A stretch of 64,000 nt of DNA from Ostrinia nubilalis (lineage: Eukaryota; Arthropoda; Insecta; Lepidoptera; Crambidae), in NCBI RefSeq assembly GCF_963855985.1, contig NC_087090.1, positions 14,134,501-14,198,500 on the forward strand. The letters run 5' to 3'. A program made the position numbers and the translations under genes. Each line of letters begins with the position of its first letter. Within the stretch, counting starts at the first letter, position 1. The notes below the pieces were generated by a model that was not told the DNA's origin, made no database searches, and saw only the letters and a list, made by a program, of their open reading frames with translations. This document shows positions 23,056 to 34,557 of this stretch, in pieces.

Positions 23056-25280
23056 CGCACAGCGGGTCGCCAGCAACTAATAATTGTTTAATGAGAGCCT
23101 CATTACCGCGCTCGCTGCAATCAGCTGCAGGACTTATTGCTATCACTGGGTATCATCGCGTGCATAAGGTGAAATGCGCTTTTTGGTCTAATTTCTTTTG
23201 ATTGGTCGGAATTCAAGTTCGATCGAAGATTCCCTCAACCAACGTATTCAATTTTCTTTCCTTTTTATGCAAAGTAACAACTCTTTATGTGTAGTCGTTA
23301 AGTAAAATAAAAATGTTATGGCTAGGTAAGTAGGCCTGAGTTATAAGAAACTGTATTTGTTCACCACCTACCTAGATAGGTAAAAAATACATACTTAGAT
23401 TGCAAATTGTCAGTTGATTTGAACTTATCGTTCTTTTAAGACCAAACTCTCTGCCACTCTACAGATATTGCAATAAAAAACGCCGTGAAGTTTCAAAGAA
23501 TTCTGAAAATGATTTACATTTTCAGAATACATATCGTTTCGTCAAAGTTTCAGCCACGAAGACGCGTCCCACTATTCTTCCGCTAATGTTTGAGTGTTAT
23601 CGGTACACGCTAAATTATTCATAAGTACACACACTACAAGAATGATACTCGGTTTGCTTGAATCAAACGATCTAAGTATAAAATAAACTTACTATTATTC
23701 TACTTAGTAAAATGATGACTATTCTGTCACCGCCAGTACGATTGCATTGCCCAAGGCTGTGGGCGGATGGGCGGAGGCCCTGGGCGGCTCATTAGGCTGT
23801 CATCACTTACGATAGACTCTTTGACAATGCTAAAAATAATAAATTAGGTAGGATTAGTAATGATATCTGCTTAGGAAATAGTTTATAGAGGTACTGAAAA
23901 TTATTTGCGTTAACATACCTAATTGGATTGAAAATAATAATTTGTTACATTCGGTCAGTAGGGATTGGTTACATTTATCATGACATAGATAGTTCGCATG
24001 TTAGTACGAGTAGCAGTATCGATGACGTCCTTATACAAATACTAAATATTGTAAAACCCACGTAGGTGATTCATGTAGCAAGCATAACAATGTAATATAT
24101 GTTGCTTTCTGGTAACCAGGGTACAGTTTTCCTTTTTCAGTCCTCAGGTGTGAAAAAAATATCAAGTGAAAATAGTATGACACATCATGTAGTTTTCAAG
24201 ATCATTCTAAGGTGCTGGCGAGCATCATGTAAAATGACGTCACACTGACGAGCGTGGGAAATTTAAAGGTCTGTATAATCGCAACAAAAACTAAGAAAAA
24301 CTAAGAACTAGTTTATTCATATACATATTATGCGCTCTACTGTCTCAGTTTCGATCATATGCACATATTAAAATTTTCCAACGATACTAAAGTAACATTC
24401 AAAGATGAAAAAACTCTGTATTCATTAAACCTATTTAAAATAGAGCAGTATAATGTATTAAATTGATTATAAAATCATAGCGAACGCCATCAATAACAAA
24501 GTATTATAATTAAAATTATAATATGTGTTCAATATTCTTTGAGTATTGGCAAGAATACGCGTTCGAATTTGGTTATATAGCATTAATTAATATGCTGCTA
24601 TCATTTAATTAGAGAGCCATGCATGATCGCATACAAATGCGGCGAACTTGTTCTTTCCCAAACCTATAGAAGAAAAAACAATTTAATAATTCATTAATAA
24701 GAAATTAAATCGACTTCCATCTATACAGGGTGGGAAAAATTTGTACAAACCAATAATAAACTTACGTTTTTTATGTCTTTTTACTTCCTTTTGCGTTAGT
24801 GACGTTATTAAGCTATATTAATTGGTATGTTTATTTTTGAGAAATATTTGGTCAGCAACTAAAATACACTCACGGCTTACTTCAATAACGGTAGCCAACT
24901 TTCAAGTTGTTAAATTCCATGAATTGATATGGCAACCCCGTATAAAAATTCATTGGAACCATCGACCGAGAAACTCTACGAAGCGTTTGCAATTCTGTAT
25001 CGACAATTAACTGATATAATTACATGACGCTCAATTATTTTTAGCAATAAATTAAAAACATCGTAAATTATAATAGAAGTAATTGCGGGTATACATAATT
25101 CTATTGCGCCATTCGCTGCTGCGCCTTTGCGGGTAAATCAATATAAATAATCTATAATGACCAGTTATTGGTTATTAATAAATTAGCTATAGTAAATACG
25201 TCCTTCTGTCTCATTCTAAAATATATTTTTAACCCATATTTTGCACATGAACTCGTTGGGAATCCATTGTTATTGTTTGT
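23056..25280. other. Non-coding spacer
   Basis: No gene is seen. It contains a short palindrome near 23503-23530 (ATTCTGAAAAT/ATTTTCAGAAT), the GC-box cluster listed separately, and AT-rich filler. Confidence 0.25.
23757..23796 (+). promoter_or_regulatory. Cluster of three GGGCGG motifs
   Basis: GTGGGCGGATGGGCGG and CTGGGCGG lie within about 32 bp, inside AT-rich DNA. GGGCGG is the core of Sp/KLF sites; spacing and context suggest a regulatory element, but nothing shows activity. Confidence 0.3.
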
Positions 25281-25288
25281 TTAAAAAG

Positions 25289-25375
25289 ATCAGGTCCAGT
25301 GGTTAGAGCGTTCGGCTTTATTTACTGCAAGGTCGTGGCTTTGATTCCCAAGTGGGAGTGGAGAAGTTAAAAAAA
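25289..25375 (+). mobile_element. tRNA-derived SINE fragment
   Basis: CCAGTGGTTAGAGCGTTCGG resembles the D arm/A box region of a tRNA, and GGCTTTGATTCCC is a degenerate B box. The acceptor stem is not reconstructable, so this is a SINE or tRNA pseudogene immediately upstream of the LINE. Confidence 0.45.
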
Positions 25376-25628
25376 TACTTTATGTAGTTAATCCCAGTTG
25401 TTTTGACGTGTTTGTAATTTTTAAGCACCATTTAATAATACTCCTGTTAATCTTTCCAGAAAGCTAAGGTTGGTAAAGATAATGCAATGCAGATACATTT
25501 CTTGATTATTGTAGATCCTTGCATGGTGTTTGTCATGTTCCAGGCTTCAAAGCAAATTGATGGCGGTAGGGAAAAAAGGGGATGCATCACGTGACAGTGA
25601 GTAATTAACACCGAATCTGATTCATTGA

Positions 25629-28343
25629 ACTGAATGCTGGCTTCACAAAAACCAACTCATTCCTTCTATAGATGGCTTCAGATACTTCTCCACAGCTAAT
25701 AACAAAACGCAAAATGAAGGAGTGGTGATATATTATAAATCAACGCACACATTCTTAATAACAGAACCTGACATCATGGATGCAAACTCATTGTTGGTGA
25801 AACTAAGTAATGACACGGTTATCCTTGCCATCTATAGGCCACCTGGCGAGAAAAACACGAATAAATTCCTTGAATCCTTAAATACAGTTTTATTCAATCT
25901 AGTCAACTATAAAAATATCATTCTAACAGGTGACATAAATTTGGATATATCTTGTACTTCTATAGATAATCGTGCACAAAGTTACCTTAATTTGCTAGCT
26001 TCACACGGTATGTTACCTGCTTACAATATTCCAACACATACGAATACCTGTCTCGACCACATTGTAATTAAGACTAAATTATCAGTACGTTGTTTTGTTG
26101 CCAATACCACAGTGACAGACCATAATAGTATACTGATGAGCATGGACTTTCAACCACCCTCTCCTGGTAACAACAACAAAATACAAAAGCGGATTGACTT
26201 CCTAGCCTTAGATTCCGCAATCTCTAATGCTGATTTAACTCCAATTTTTTCTATGCATAATGTTAACGATGCCGTATCATTCCTTATTTCTACACTAAAT
26301 TCTATTCTAAATAGCTGTACTAAGTTCGTAAAAACTCCACGACGAAAGCAGTCACTAAAGCCGTGGATTACAAATGGTCTAATAAAATGTTTAAAAAACA
26401 GGGACAAGCTGCACATGAAAACGAAGAAGGATCCTGATAATGATATACTTAAACTTACATACAAACGTTATCGTAATTTCTGCAACACATTAGTTAAAAA
26501 AACAAAAAGGGAATATGAAATAAATGAAATAAAAAAGGCACAAAACAATAGCAAAAAAATTTGGGAAACAATAAAGAAAATTACACACACACAGTATCAA
26601 AAAAGTCATGCTTCTGAACTAGTTACAAATAATAATTCAAAAGAGTCAGTTAATGCAATAAATAAACATTTCGTAAATATTGGTAAAATCTTAGCAGAAA
26701 ATGTACCTGTGAATAATTTATCACATGATCCCATTAGCTATCTAAGTGTGTCGCAATCTAACTCCTTAGGTATGCTCTTGACAGATGAAAAAGAAGTGGA
26801 AATCATTATAAATACCTTAAAAAATAATTGTGCTTCAGGCCTCGACAGTATCTCTAGCGACTTTATCAAAAAATATAAGGCTATGTTAATACCTGTATTG
26901 ACATACATATGTAACTTGGCATTGGATTCAGGGGTCTTCCCATTAGCCTTTAAGCAGGCTCTCGTACATCCTATTCATAAGAGTGGTGACAAAGACCGTG
27001 TCGACAATTATCGGCCTATATCTATTCTTCCAACTTTTTCAAAAATTCTCGAAAAAATAGTAAATAAAAGACTTGTCGACTTTTTAGAGTCCAATAACTT
27101 ACTGTCTAGCTCTCAATTTGGTTTTCGTAAAAATAAATCAACTAACGAAGCTGTGCACGAGCTAACAAACTACGTTGTTGACAAAATGGACAGTAAGAAA
27201 AAAGTATTGGCAATTTTTTTGGACCTAGCAAAGGCGTTCGATACGGTCTCGGTTACGATCCTGCTTAAAAAATTGGAACACCTTGGCGTAAGAGGCACTC
27301 AACTTCAATTCTTCTCCAGCTACCTCGAGGAGCGTACTCAGCGTGTTGTTATTGACGGCATAAGTAGTGATGATCACCCTATAACATATGGAGTTCCACA
27401 GGGAAGCATCTTGGGTCCTACCTTGTTCCTTACGTATATAAACGACCTCTGCCAACTTCACTTGGTAAATGGTAAAATAATTACTTTCGCTGATGACACA
27501 GCGCTCATTTTCCATGGTGATACTTGGGATGAGGTTTATCAACATGCACAGGAAGGATTCAATGTTGTCACTGGTTGGCTCTCCAGTAACCTGCTCACGC
27601 TAAATGTTTCCAAAACAAAATACATCGCATTTAAACATAAACATTTAGCTCCTAATCAAAAATTGGTGGCACACTGCTGTCTAGACGCTGCTTCTGACAA
27701 CTGCCCTTGCCCCCAACTTCAAACGGTAACTAAAATTACTTACCTTGGCGTAATAGTCGATGATCAACTTAATTTTCAAGCTCATATCAGCCATTTGACT
27801 TCTAGAACCCGAAAATTAATTTACATATTTAGGAATCTTCGCCACATCTTTAATAATAAGGTTTTTAAAGTCACATATGCCGCTCTGTGCCAATCAATTT
27901 TAACGTACTGCATATCATCTTGGGGTGGTGCCCCAAAGTCCTACCTTATTAGTTTAGAACGAGCACAAAGAGCTGTCCTTAAAGTCTCTCATAAGCTTTC
28001 ATTCTTCTATCCGACGGTGGATCTATACCAGAAATGCAAAGTCCTAACTGTTCGCCAATTGTTCATTCAGCAACTTGTTCTAAAGAAGCACTCCCTCTTG
28101 GAATACGATCCTCATTTAAACCAACAAAAACGCTTAAAATACAAAGTATGTCCAAGTACTCCATATAGGGCTCATTTTTCTCATAGGTTCTTTGGCTTTC
28201 TCGGCTCTCACCTGTATAACAGGATTAACCGTGAACTTTCAATATACTCTCTCCCAAAATTCGAATGCAAGTCCAAGGTAACATCATGGTTACAAAACCT
28301 CACTTACTCTGAGACGGAGGATCTATTAAAAACGCTCGCGTAA
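25629..28343 (+). CDS. LINE ORF2: AP endonuclease (truncated) and reverse transcriptase
   Basis: The frame is open from 25629 (after TGA at 25626-25628) to TAA at 28341-28343, 904 codons without interruption. The first in-track start would be a GTG at 25722, but the frame and family homology continue upstream (TECWL near the start, then a Y..F.T.N..NQNEGVV-like block), so the ORF is truncated, not initiated, there. Endonuclease motifs: YRPP at about residue 69, GDIN at about 101, TDH at about 163; the N-terminal catalytic Glu/Asn part is missing. Reverse transcriptase: QFGFRKNKST, FLDLAKAFDTV, YGVPQGSILGP at about 587-597, FADD catalytic motif at about 620-623, and a C-terminal connection/thumb region with SWGG. 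The protein copies the LINE RNA by target-primed reverse transcription in the nucleus. The absence of stops or frameshifts over 2.7 kb implies a young insertion. Confidence 0.9.
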   Translation, partial: TECWLHKNQLIPSIDGFRYFSTANNKTQNEGVVIYYKSTHTFLITEPDIMDANSLLVKLSNDTVILAIYRPPGEKNTNKFLESLNTVLFNLVNYKNIILTGDINLDISCTSIDNRAQSYLNLLASHGMLPAYNIPTHTNTCLDHIVIKTKLSVRCFVANTTVTDHNSILMSMDFQPPSPGNNNKIQKRIDFLALDSAISNADLTPIFSMHNVNDAVSFLISTLNSILNSCTKFVKTPRRKQSLKPWITNGLIKCLKNRDKLHMKTKKDPDNDILKLTYKRYRNFCNTLVKKTKREYEINEIKKAQNNSKKIWETIKKITHTQYQKSHASELVTNNNSKESVNAINKHFVNIGKILAENVPVNNLSHDPISYLSVSQSNSLGMLLTDEKEVEIIINTLKNNCASGLDSISSDFIKKYKAMLIPVLTYICNLALDSGVFPLAFKQALVHPIHKSGDKDRVDNYRPISILPTFSKILEKIVNKRLVDFLESNNLLSSSQFGFRKNKSTNEAVHELTNYVVDKMDSKKKVLAIFLDLAKAFDTVSVTILLKKLEHLGVRGTQLQFFSSYLEERTQRVVIDGISSDDHPITYGVPQGSILGPTLFLTYINDLCQLHLVNGKIITFADDTALIFHGDTWDEVYQHAQEGFNVVTGWLSSNLLTLNVSKTKYIAFKHKHLAPNQKLVAHCCLDAASDNCPCPQLQTVTKITYLGVIVDDQLNFQAHISHLTSRTRKLIYIFRNLRHIFNNKVFKVTYAALCQSILTYCISSWGGAPKSYLISLERAQRAVLKVSHKLSFFYPTVDLYQKCKVLTVRQLFIQQLVLKKHSLLEYDPHLNQQKRLKYKVCPSTPYRAHFSHRFFGFLGSHLYNRINRELSIYSLPKFECKSKVTSWLQNLTYSETEDLLKTLA

Positions 28344-28397
28344 TATATCTACACATTATAATATTTATTCTGGACAATACTAAAATATAGACACTCA

Positions 28398-28427
28398 CAA
28401 ACACAAACACACACACATACACACACG

Positions 28428-28459
<32 letters not shown>

Positions 28460-28464
28460 CACAC

Positions 28465-28505
<41 letters not shown>
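28398..28505 (+). repeat. (AC)n microsatellite in the LINE 3' UTR
   Basis: About 105 bp of CA/AC dinucleotide repeat, with occasional GC or TA interruptions. The CVCVCV-rich minus-strand ORFs across it are artefacts. Confidence 0.95.
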
Positions 28506-28507
<2 letters not shown>

Positions 28508-28693
28508 AATTAAGTATGTACCCAATCTAGTTGTAGTTAGGTCTGTAGTGGCGAGGGCCTGGTAATCGGTTAGACAGGGTGTCTTAGGCACCCTAGTACA
28601 GATACCAGTCTCTCACAAAGGTATTTTGCTGTATGATAATAACTTACTGTAACTAGATATAAGTTTTTATACCTCTGTGAAAGAGAAATAAAG

Positions 28694-28695
<2 letters not shown>

Positions 28696-28728
<33 letters not shown>
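28696..28728 (+). repeat. (ATT)n tail of the LINE
   Basis: About ten ATT units follow AATAAAGTTTATTT and mark the 3' end of the LINE. Confidence 0.85.
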
Positions 28729-28729
<1 letters not shown>

Positions 28730-31120
28730 ATTACATTACGCAGGCACATTAATTACGTGTAGCTCATTTAACATTACGAAGAACCGCCGTACATTTACGA
28801 GCTACACATAAAAAAGGCATACGGTTGGCCGTGTTAGTATGTTTGAACATGGCAGCATTAGCTTCTCGTCAGAAATGACATCGAACAAAGCAGCAGTTTG
28901 GACCAATTAGACGGCAATAAAACGCATAATAAACCAACACAAGCGTCTTAATTCATTCACAAATAAAAATCCAAGCTTTATGCTAATAAAAATAAAGTTC
29001 AGTTCGTTTCTTTAAGGGTTAAAGGTAACGTGGTAACATGGGATAGAGCGTCGAACCATGGACCGCTCATTAGAGAAAACAAATCAAAATAATTAGGTAA
29101 TAAAACCGGCTTTTGTTCCCATTGTAACATAATTTCGTAGATTGAGCTTTATGGTCGTTTTGATTGTTACAAATTTGTTTATGGGCGCGGGCGTGGTTAA
29201 TGGGGCCACGATTCTTTGAAGTTGGGACATATATGGCCGACCGTATGGCACGAACGCGAAAGGGCCAAAAGTTGAGATTATGAACCGAAATTGTTCGGCA
29301 GATGGAAGTTTTTTTTAATCCACAACGAGGAAGCTCTTGGCCTGCATCTCACCTGATGGAAAGTGACGATTAGGCAAGGTGGAAGCGAGCTTCGCCTCGA
29401 ATCCTTAACCACAGAGGGAGTAATGGACATAGTCCAGAACAGAACAGAACCGATGAAATGTAGAGTAAACAAGATCCTGATTGGAAACCATTTCGCAGCA
29501 AAAGCAAAATAGCAATCTTTCGTGCTCGAAGGACCAACGACCTAAAAAGATAAGTAGCTGGCAGTGGCTGGATAAAAACATACGGATAGGGAGACTTCAG
29601 GAAATAACTTATCTTATAAAAAACATTTAAGTACTACATAATAATAAGTAGAAGTCTAAAACAGTGACTTACCTATTGTTGAAAGTATGCCTTTCTGTAT
29701 GCGAGACGATATTGTGTTAGATATTAAAATCCGATGTAGAAACGACGATCCGAGATACGTTTCACAGCATCGTTAGAAATATTAATTGATTTCATACAAT
29801 ATAGCAACAAATACTTACCAACACAAGAGCATAGTTAACCTTGAATAACCTCAATCAATATTTTCTCGAAAATCGAATAAACTGGCTCATATTAACTTTT
29901 ATCTTCCACGGACCAATAAATGATTAGAATATGATAGTGTGAAGAAAATACTTTATCGATAATTGTCTAGACTCGAAAATAATTCCTGTTAGAATTATCG
30001 ATACAATAACGAAATAAAAAATCAGATCGAATAAATACTATTAGCATTATTAGAACCGGTGGACCGGAAGATGAAATGGTCTTTCCAATTTGCAAACTTT
30101 ATGTAGAGCCGAACGACTTGAATTGGCAACACCAATTTATGTGACTAGAATAAAAATAGTATGTAGGTAGGAAGTACATGGTAATTTTTATAAAAGCTGG
30201 GAAAATTTTATAGAACATCATTATTATTGTTGTTTATCTGATGTTATCTTTTTGCTTAGTTATGCATAAAAACAACGAAAAAGAAGCATTATGTATTTTG
30301 TTAATTTTTATTGAAAAGACTATAAAGAGTTTTATACAACTATCAAACACTGTTGACTCTATCAAATAGTATCTAGAAATCACTAGATTTCTAGATAGAG
30401 TTGTTATTAAATATGTCTAATTATTCGTCAAAAGTGTTTTTTTCTGCAGGCATGAATAATATCGATATTGTACAATGTACACCCAAACTGTCGACACTGT
30501 CACATCACTAGTATGGGATATCAGTGATTTTCACGGTCCCATACAAGTTCGACGGTGATTAGACCAATTTGTGGGGCGCCGGCCAATTAACAGTTAGTCG
30601 GAAAACGACACTAAAACAATTACCGAGATTGGAAAGTAATCGAGTGTGTTTTCACAATTAAATCATTCATTTGGGAATAATGAGATGGGTATAATTTGGG
30701 GATCGATTTTGATAATGCAATGATGAAATCAATGAGTTCTTCGAAATAAATCCTAAAAAGTAAGTAAACACCTACCTAATATTGTCGTCAATTTATAACC
30801 GCAAGATTTAATAAGTAATGATTATGTAGCTTCTACTATAATTGCCAATGGAAAATCAATGTTTATCTTTGTCTCTATTGGATACAATTTACAGCATATT
30901 TTTTGAATTTAAGATTTTTTAAAGGTACCTACATTCTGTGGACGAAACCGCAGATAGAAGCTAGTAAAGAAATAAATACTATTTGTAGCACCTTAGATTT
31001 ATGAGTATAAATAAGTCTATAAGATCTAAGATAAGTACATTTAAAATATGTAACGGCTTATTACCACGCATCAATTAATTTACGGCACTATGTCACGATC
31101 ACAAAAACTGAAAGCTTTAA
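28729..31120. other. Non-coding spacer, possible regulatory patches
   Basis: No gene is seen. 29160-29280 and 28900-28960 are complex and non-repetitive (CAATAAAACGCATAATAAAC, AATGGGGCCACG) and could be conserved non-coding DNA. A small perfect hairpin TATCTAGAAATC...GATTTCTAGATA lies at about 30369-30398. Confidence 0.25.
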
Positions 31121-31238
31121 CGCCCGTATTCACAAACATTACTATGAGGTCTCACAGTACACGCGAACCAATAACAGAGCCCTATTCAACGCTGTGCGTT
31201 CGATTTGCTACATCGCTTAAGCAAGCATCGTTTGTGAA
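31121..31238. mobile_element. MITE with CCCGTATTCACAAAC end, copy 2, inverted
   Basis: This is the reverse complement of the element at 14117-14258 over most of its length, including CTATGAGGTCTCACAGTAC and GCGTTCGATTTGC. The right end is shortened to GTTTGTGAA. The overlapping 116-codon ORF (31090-31440) is a chance frame. Confidence 0.65.
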
Positions 31239-33060
31239 ACTTAAACGAGTCGCACTTACTGACTCTATAACATCATTTTGGGATACCTCAGCTCAAGCAG
31301 TTACTGATTTTATAACATCATTTGAGAATAACTTCGCTTATAACTTTGAAATTACTTCATCTCGGTCCAATATTGTCATTTTTGTCCCGGCTAACTCAAT
31401 CAGCGCTAATTACAAGCCATCCAGTTTGGAGGGACACTAATAAACGGATCGATGCCCCCAATAAAGGTTCTTCTTCTTCTCCAGCTTTCTTCGGAAAGGC
31501 CATTAAGGTTTCGCGGCTCGGCGAATAGCTCAATCAATAAAAGTTATTGGGTGGCAAAAACTCGCGGCGACGGTAAAGGACCATTGTGCATGCGTTCGCG
31601 CGTCATTTGGGGGCCGATTATGGAGCAGCTGCAGTTTCGTATGCGATTTTTTTGTCAATGGCGCATATTTAATTTATTTTTAAAAAAGTAGACTGATGTA
31701 ATCAATGATTTACTCCTCTTATGTGCCTTCCTAGAGTGAGACGTAACATATAAACAAAGATTTTACTGCCATTGCACCGAAAAACTATGACAGCCAGGCT
31801 GAGAAAAAGCAAAAAGGAGAACCTACCTAAAACAAACTTTAATGGACTGAAAAGCTCTTTACTTTCAGTATAATAAGTAAAGCTTAACAACTTTACATAT
31901 TCATTTATACATCATCATTCATCACTATACAGCACAATTTTATTCATCGATCTAATGGTACCTTCTTTTTATTTCTACTGCTTTCTATTTCTATCCTTTT
32001 TCATGGGACATATTTTTCATAAGACTTGAACTTAGGTGTTAAATTGTCATTTGGTCTCCTAATAGTATCTAAGTATTCGATACGTACAGACAACAATACA
32101 GCAGACTACACATTTATATTGCAAATTTGCCCATAGTACAACTCGTATATTGAGACTTCAGTGTTTTTAGCTTGACGTGCCGTCATCTGCACTCCTATTT
32201 TGAAAAAAAAAATCAATCCGTTAAATTCGAATGACATCTGAATATCACACCAAAAAAGCTATCCCTCGAGTAGCGCCCGCGCAAGGCCCTGCCAAAGAAT
32301 GTAATTAACAGAACACCAATAAAAATAATTGGATACAAAAAACGATCCGCTCTACCCGCCATTTATTATTTTGATTACCCTTGTTATTGTTATGGCCCTT
32401 CGGAGTTTTCCAACTGTATCTTGGAACGACACGGAGAAGGTTTGTGGCGTGTTTTTATTGACAGTTCTAACTAAAATACTTCTATTTTAAGACAAAATAC
32501 TGTCAAAAAATACAGTTTAAGCTCGGGTAATATCAGAGCTAAAATGAGAAATTTAGATATGCAAACTATATGAAATATTTTGGAAATGGTAGGCACAAAA
32601 TGATCTCTCCAGGACATTTTCGACAGTGTCGATTCTGTGTCGCAGTTTGAGTTGATCTTTATTGTTACCATTTACGACTTTGTTTGAGCGACCGACAGAG
32701 CGCGTGACGCGAATTAAATGTTGAATGTAAGAACGAATTGTTTATTGGTTTTAGCACCGATTGTTAATTGGTTTTACACAAATATTGATTGAAATGGAGA
32801 ATATTGGAATGTGTATGTAAAAGGTTAGATGGTCTATTGTTGTTAACTTAATAGTTTCAAAAGGCATAGTTTCGTTTCATTTATTATAAACTTTTTTTAT
32901 TTTGCACAGACAGAAAATAACGCAAATACAAGCCTTAAATAGGTAATGTTTTTCTACGCAACTACAGACGAATGTACAATAACTAAAGAAATAGCTCTAC
33001 CTTCTGATAAAATCTGTCACAAGTGAAAAAAAAAACTTCACATAGGTAATCAATGCTGAA
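31239..33060. other. Non-coding spacer with candidate conserved elements
   Basis: 31440-31640 and 32270-32460 are complex, non-repetitive and carry homeodomain/Sox-like words (TAATTA, CAATAAAA, TTATTGTTATGG). There is no coding frame. Conservation cannot be judged from one sequence. Confidence 0.25.
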
Positions 33061-33064
33061 ATGT

Positions 33065-33069
33065 AAAAA
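33065..33069 (-). terminator. Pol III terminator of tRNA-Thr
   Basis: TTTTT on the minus strand lies three bases downstream of the tRNA 3' end. Confidence 0.85.
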
Positions 33070-33072
33070 GCA

Positions 33073-33145
33073 GGCACCGGCGAGATTCGAACTCACGATC
33101 TCCTGTTTACTAGACAGGCGCTTTAACCAACTAAGCCACGGCGCC
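33073..33145 (-). tRNA. tRNA-Thr(AGT)
   Basis: The minus strand folds into a full 73-nt cloverleaf. The acceptor stem GGCGCCG pairs with CGGTGCC with one G-T wobble. The D arm contains GGCTTAGTTGGTTAAAGC (A box), and the anticodon stem CCTGT/ACAGG holds the loop CTAGTAA, giving anticodon AGT, which reads Thr ACU (and ACC after inosine modification). The T arm contains the B box GTTCGAATCTC. A T5 Pol III terminator follows three bases after the mature 3' end. There is no encoded CCA, as expected in eukaryotes. The intact stems and terminator argue for a working gene rather than a SINE head. Confidence 0.93.
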
Positions 33146-33307
33146 GACGGCCAGGGATGCGAAATTTCCTTTCTCGTCCCCTGTCCTTTTTGCACGACAT
33201 TGTCACCCCTATTGACGCTTGTAAATGTACCTATTGTGTTTCTATTTAGTACCCTACTGACCCTACTGTGCACCCCACAAACGCCTCCGCTACACTAATA
33301 GATTGAC

Positions 33308-33562
33308 CATTTGGATGCTGGAGAGAGAGAGGTTCTAAGTTCGATTGTCGGATGGAGCACAGAAAGTGGAGAAATAATATTGGGGTGGTAATTCCCACTT
33401 CAGGAAATATTAAGGCTTCAATCCACATATAATCAAATTATTGATTGAAAGATATCATATACATAATATGAAATTACAATACTAAATCGATCGTCCAATG
33501 GCGAAATCTTGAATGCCTGCAGTTGTGAGTTCGATTTCTCTTTGAGGCAGTATGGGAAATCT
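33308..33562 (+). mobile_element. Two decayed tRNA-derived SINE-like remnants
   Basis: B-box-like sequences AAGTTCGATTGTC (about 33338) and GAGTTCGATTTCTC (about 33528) each follow a degenerate tRNA-like arm. They lie a few hundred bases from the true tRNA gene but are not copies of it. Confidence 0.35.
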
Positions 33563-33648
33563 TAGACTGGGGTAGGTACTATAAAGGCCAAAAACATTCT
33601 TAGATACCTAAATGCTACGACCTTAAAAGTATAAAGGACAAAGCACAT

Positions 33649-33839
33649 TTATCAACCCAGAAAGGGATCGTAACCGTATCAACTCGAGGCGGTCAGTATA
33701 CTTTGTATGAAACTCCATACTGCAACGTACACTTATCCGCACCGTAACGTAAACGCCTCACCTCGCAGTTGACAGTGCGCGAAAGGCGATCACAGCTCGC
33801 GAAAGGTAATACGGTTTTGACCCCTTTCCGAGTTGATAA
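33649..33839. mobile_element. MITE, about 190 bp
   Basis: TTATCAACCCAGAAAGGG with AACCGTAT at the left is mirrored on the right by ATACGGTT...CCCTTTCCGAGTTGATAA. The mismatches are few and spread, indicating an aged copy. Confidence 0.6.
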
Positions 33840-34090
33840 GTCTGCTATGACCTTTAGGCTACTTATCCAAGATGTGCTTAACGAGAATTGGCTGAGCTGG
33901 TGCAATAAAGAATAAAAATAAATTAGAACTAAGTACATAAAAAGCCTCAGTGTTAAGCTTCACGTGCCATCCGTATTATCTTTATTAATAAATAAATAAA
34001 TTCGCCACACTGATAACCTTTGCGTTCGCTATCATACACTGCACGCCATTAACAACGTTTATCACTAATTAAACTGCAGACTTTGTAAGC

Positions 34091-34143
34091 ATTATTACGG
34101 CCGTAATAATCGATATTACGGTCGTAATAATCAATATTACGTT
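34091..34143. repeat. Tandem palindromic 21-mer, about 2.5 units
   Basis: Units CGTAATAATCGATATTACGG plus T (34102-34122) and CGTAATAATCAATATTACG plus TT (34123-34143) follow a partial unit at 34091-34101. Each unit is itself nearly palindromic around ATCGAT/ATCAAT. Confidence 0.7.
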
Positions 34144-34535
34144 GATTACAGGCCGCGTCGAATATTGCTTTATTAGGCTGCTATTAGCGATTCGTGCTTA
34201 GTTTATTGTTGTACTGTGATTCTGTAGGGTTGTCAACGCCAAGGACAATGAGGAATAAAATAAAATATTACAGTACCTACTAAAAATATCCTCATTTTTT
34301 AAATAACTTTTATGAATTAGAAAAGGTAAGGGTTGTCCACCGTGCACCGGTCTTATTTTGGAAGATTTTAAATATATAGAGTCTACTTAGGTGCTAATCT
34401 TCCTCAGTAATGTAAGTAGTTACTTACTTAGTTCTACTTTAAAACTACTTATAAAATGTAACTTTTAAAGAACTTTCAGCAGCTTTCAGTTAATTTAACT
34501 AACTAAAATCTCCCTTAAGAGGGAAGGAAGGCCTC
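34144..34535. other. Non-coding spacer
   Basis: It is AT-rich and I see nothing supported. Confidence 0.25.
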
Positions 34536-34557
34536 GGTAGAGAAATCTTTATGATAT

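Larger units (their letters stand above)
25600..28728 (+). mobile_element. 5'-truncated non-LTR retrotransposon (CR1/Jockey-type LINE)
   Basis: One long intact ORF (25629-28343) is followed by a 385-bp 3' UTR that contains an (AC)n microsatellite, an AATAAA near 28686 and an (ATT)n terminal tail at about 28696-28728. The microsatellite tail in place of poly(A) is usual for CR1/Jockey-like and RTE-like LINEs. The 5' end is cut inside the endonuclease domain, just before the TECWL motif, which is the usual outcome of incomplete target-primed reverse transcription. No clear target-site duplication was seen. Confidence 0.9.

Noticed and set aside
25289..25375. Functional tRNA gene before the LINE
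   Set aside because: Only A- and B-box-like words remain; no acceptor stem or anticodon arm can be folded.
26150..26464. Antisense ORFs within the LINE (also 27225-27545)
   Set aside because: Shadows of the clear sense reverse-transcriptase frame.
28300..28591. Minus-strand CVCVCV-rich ORFs
   Set aside because: Translation of the (AC)n microsatellite in the LINE 3' UTR.
31090..31440. 116-codon plus ORF
   Set aside because: Nearly a third of it is a MITE copy also found inverted at 14117-14258; no protein-like features.
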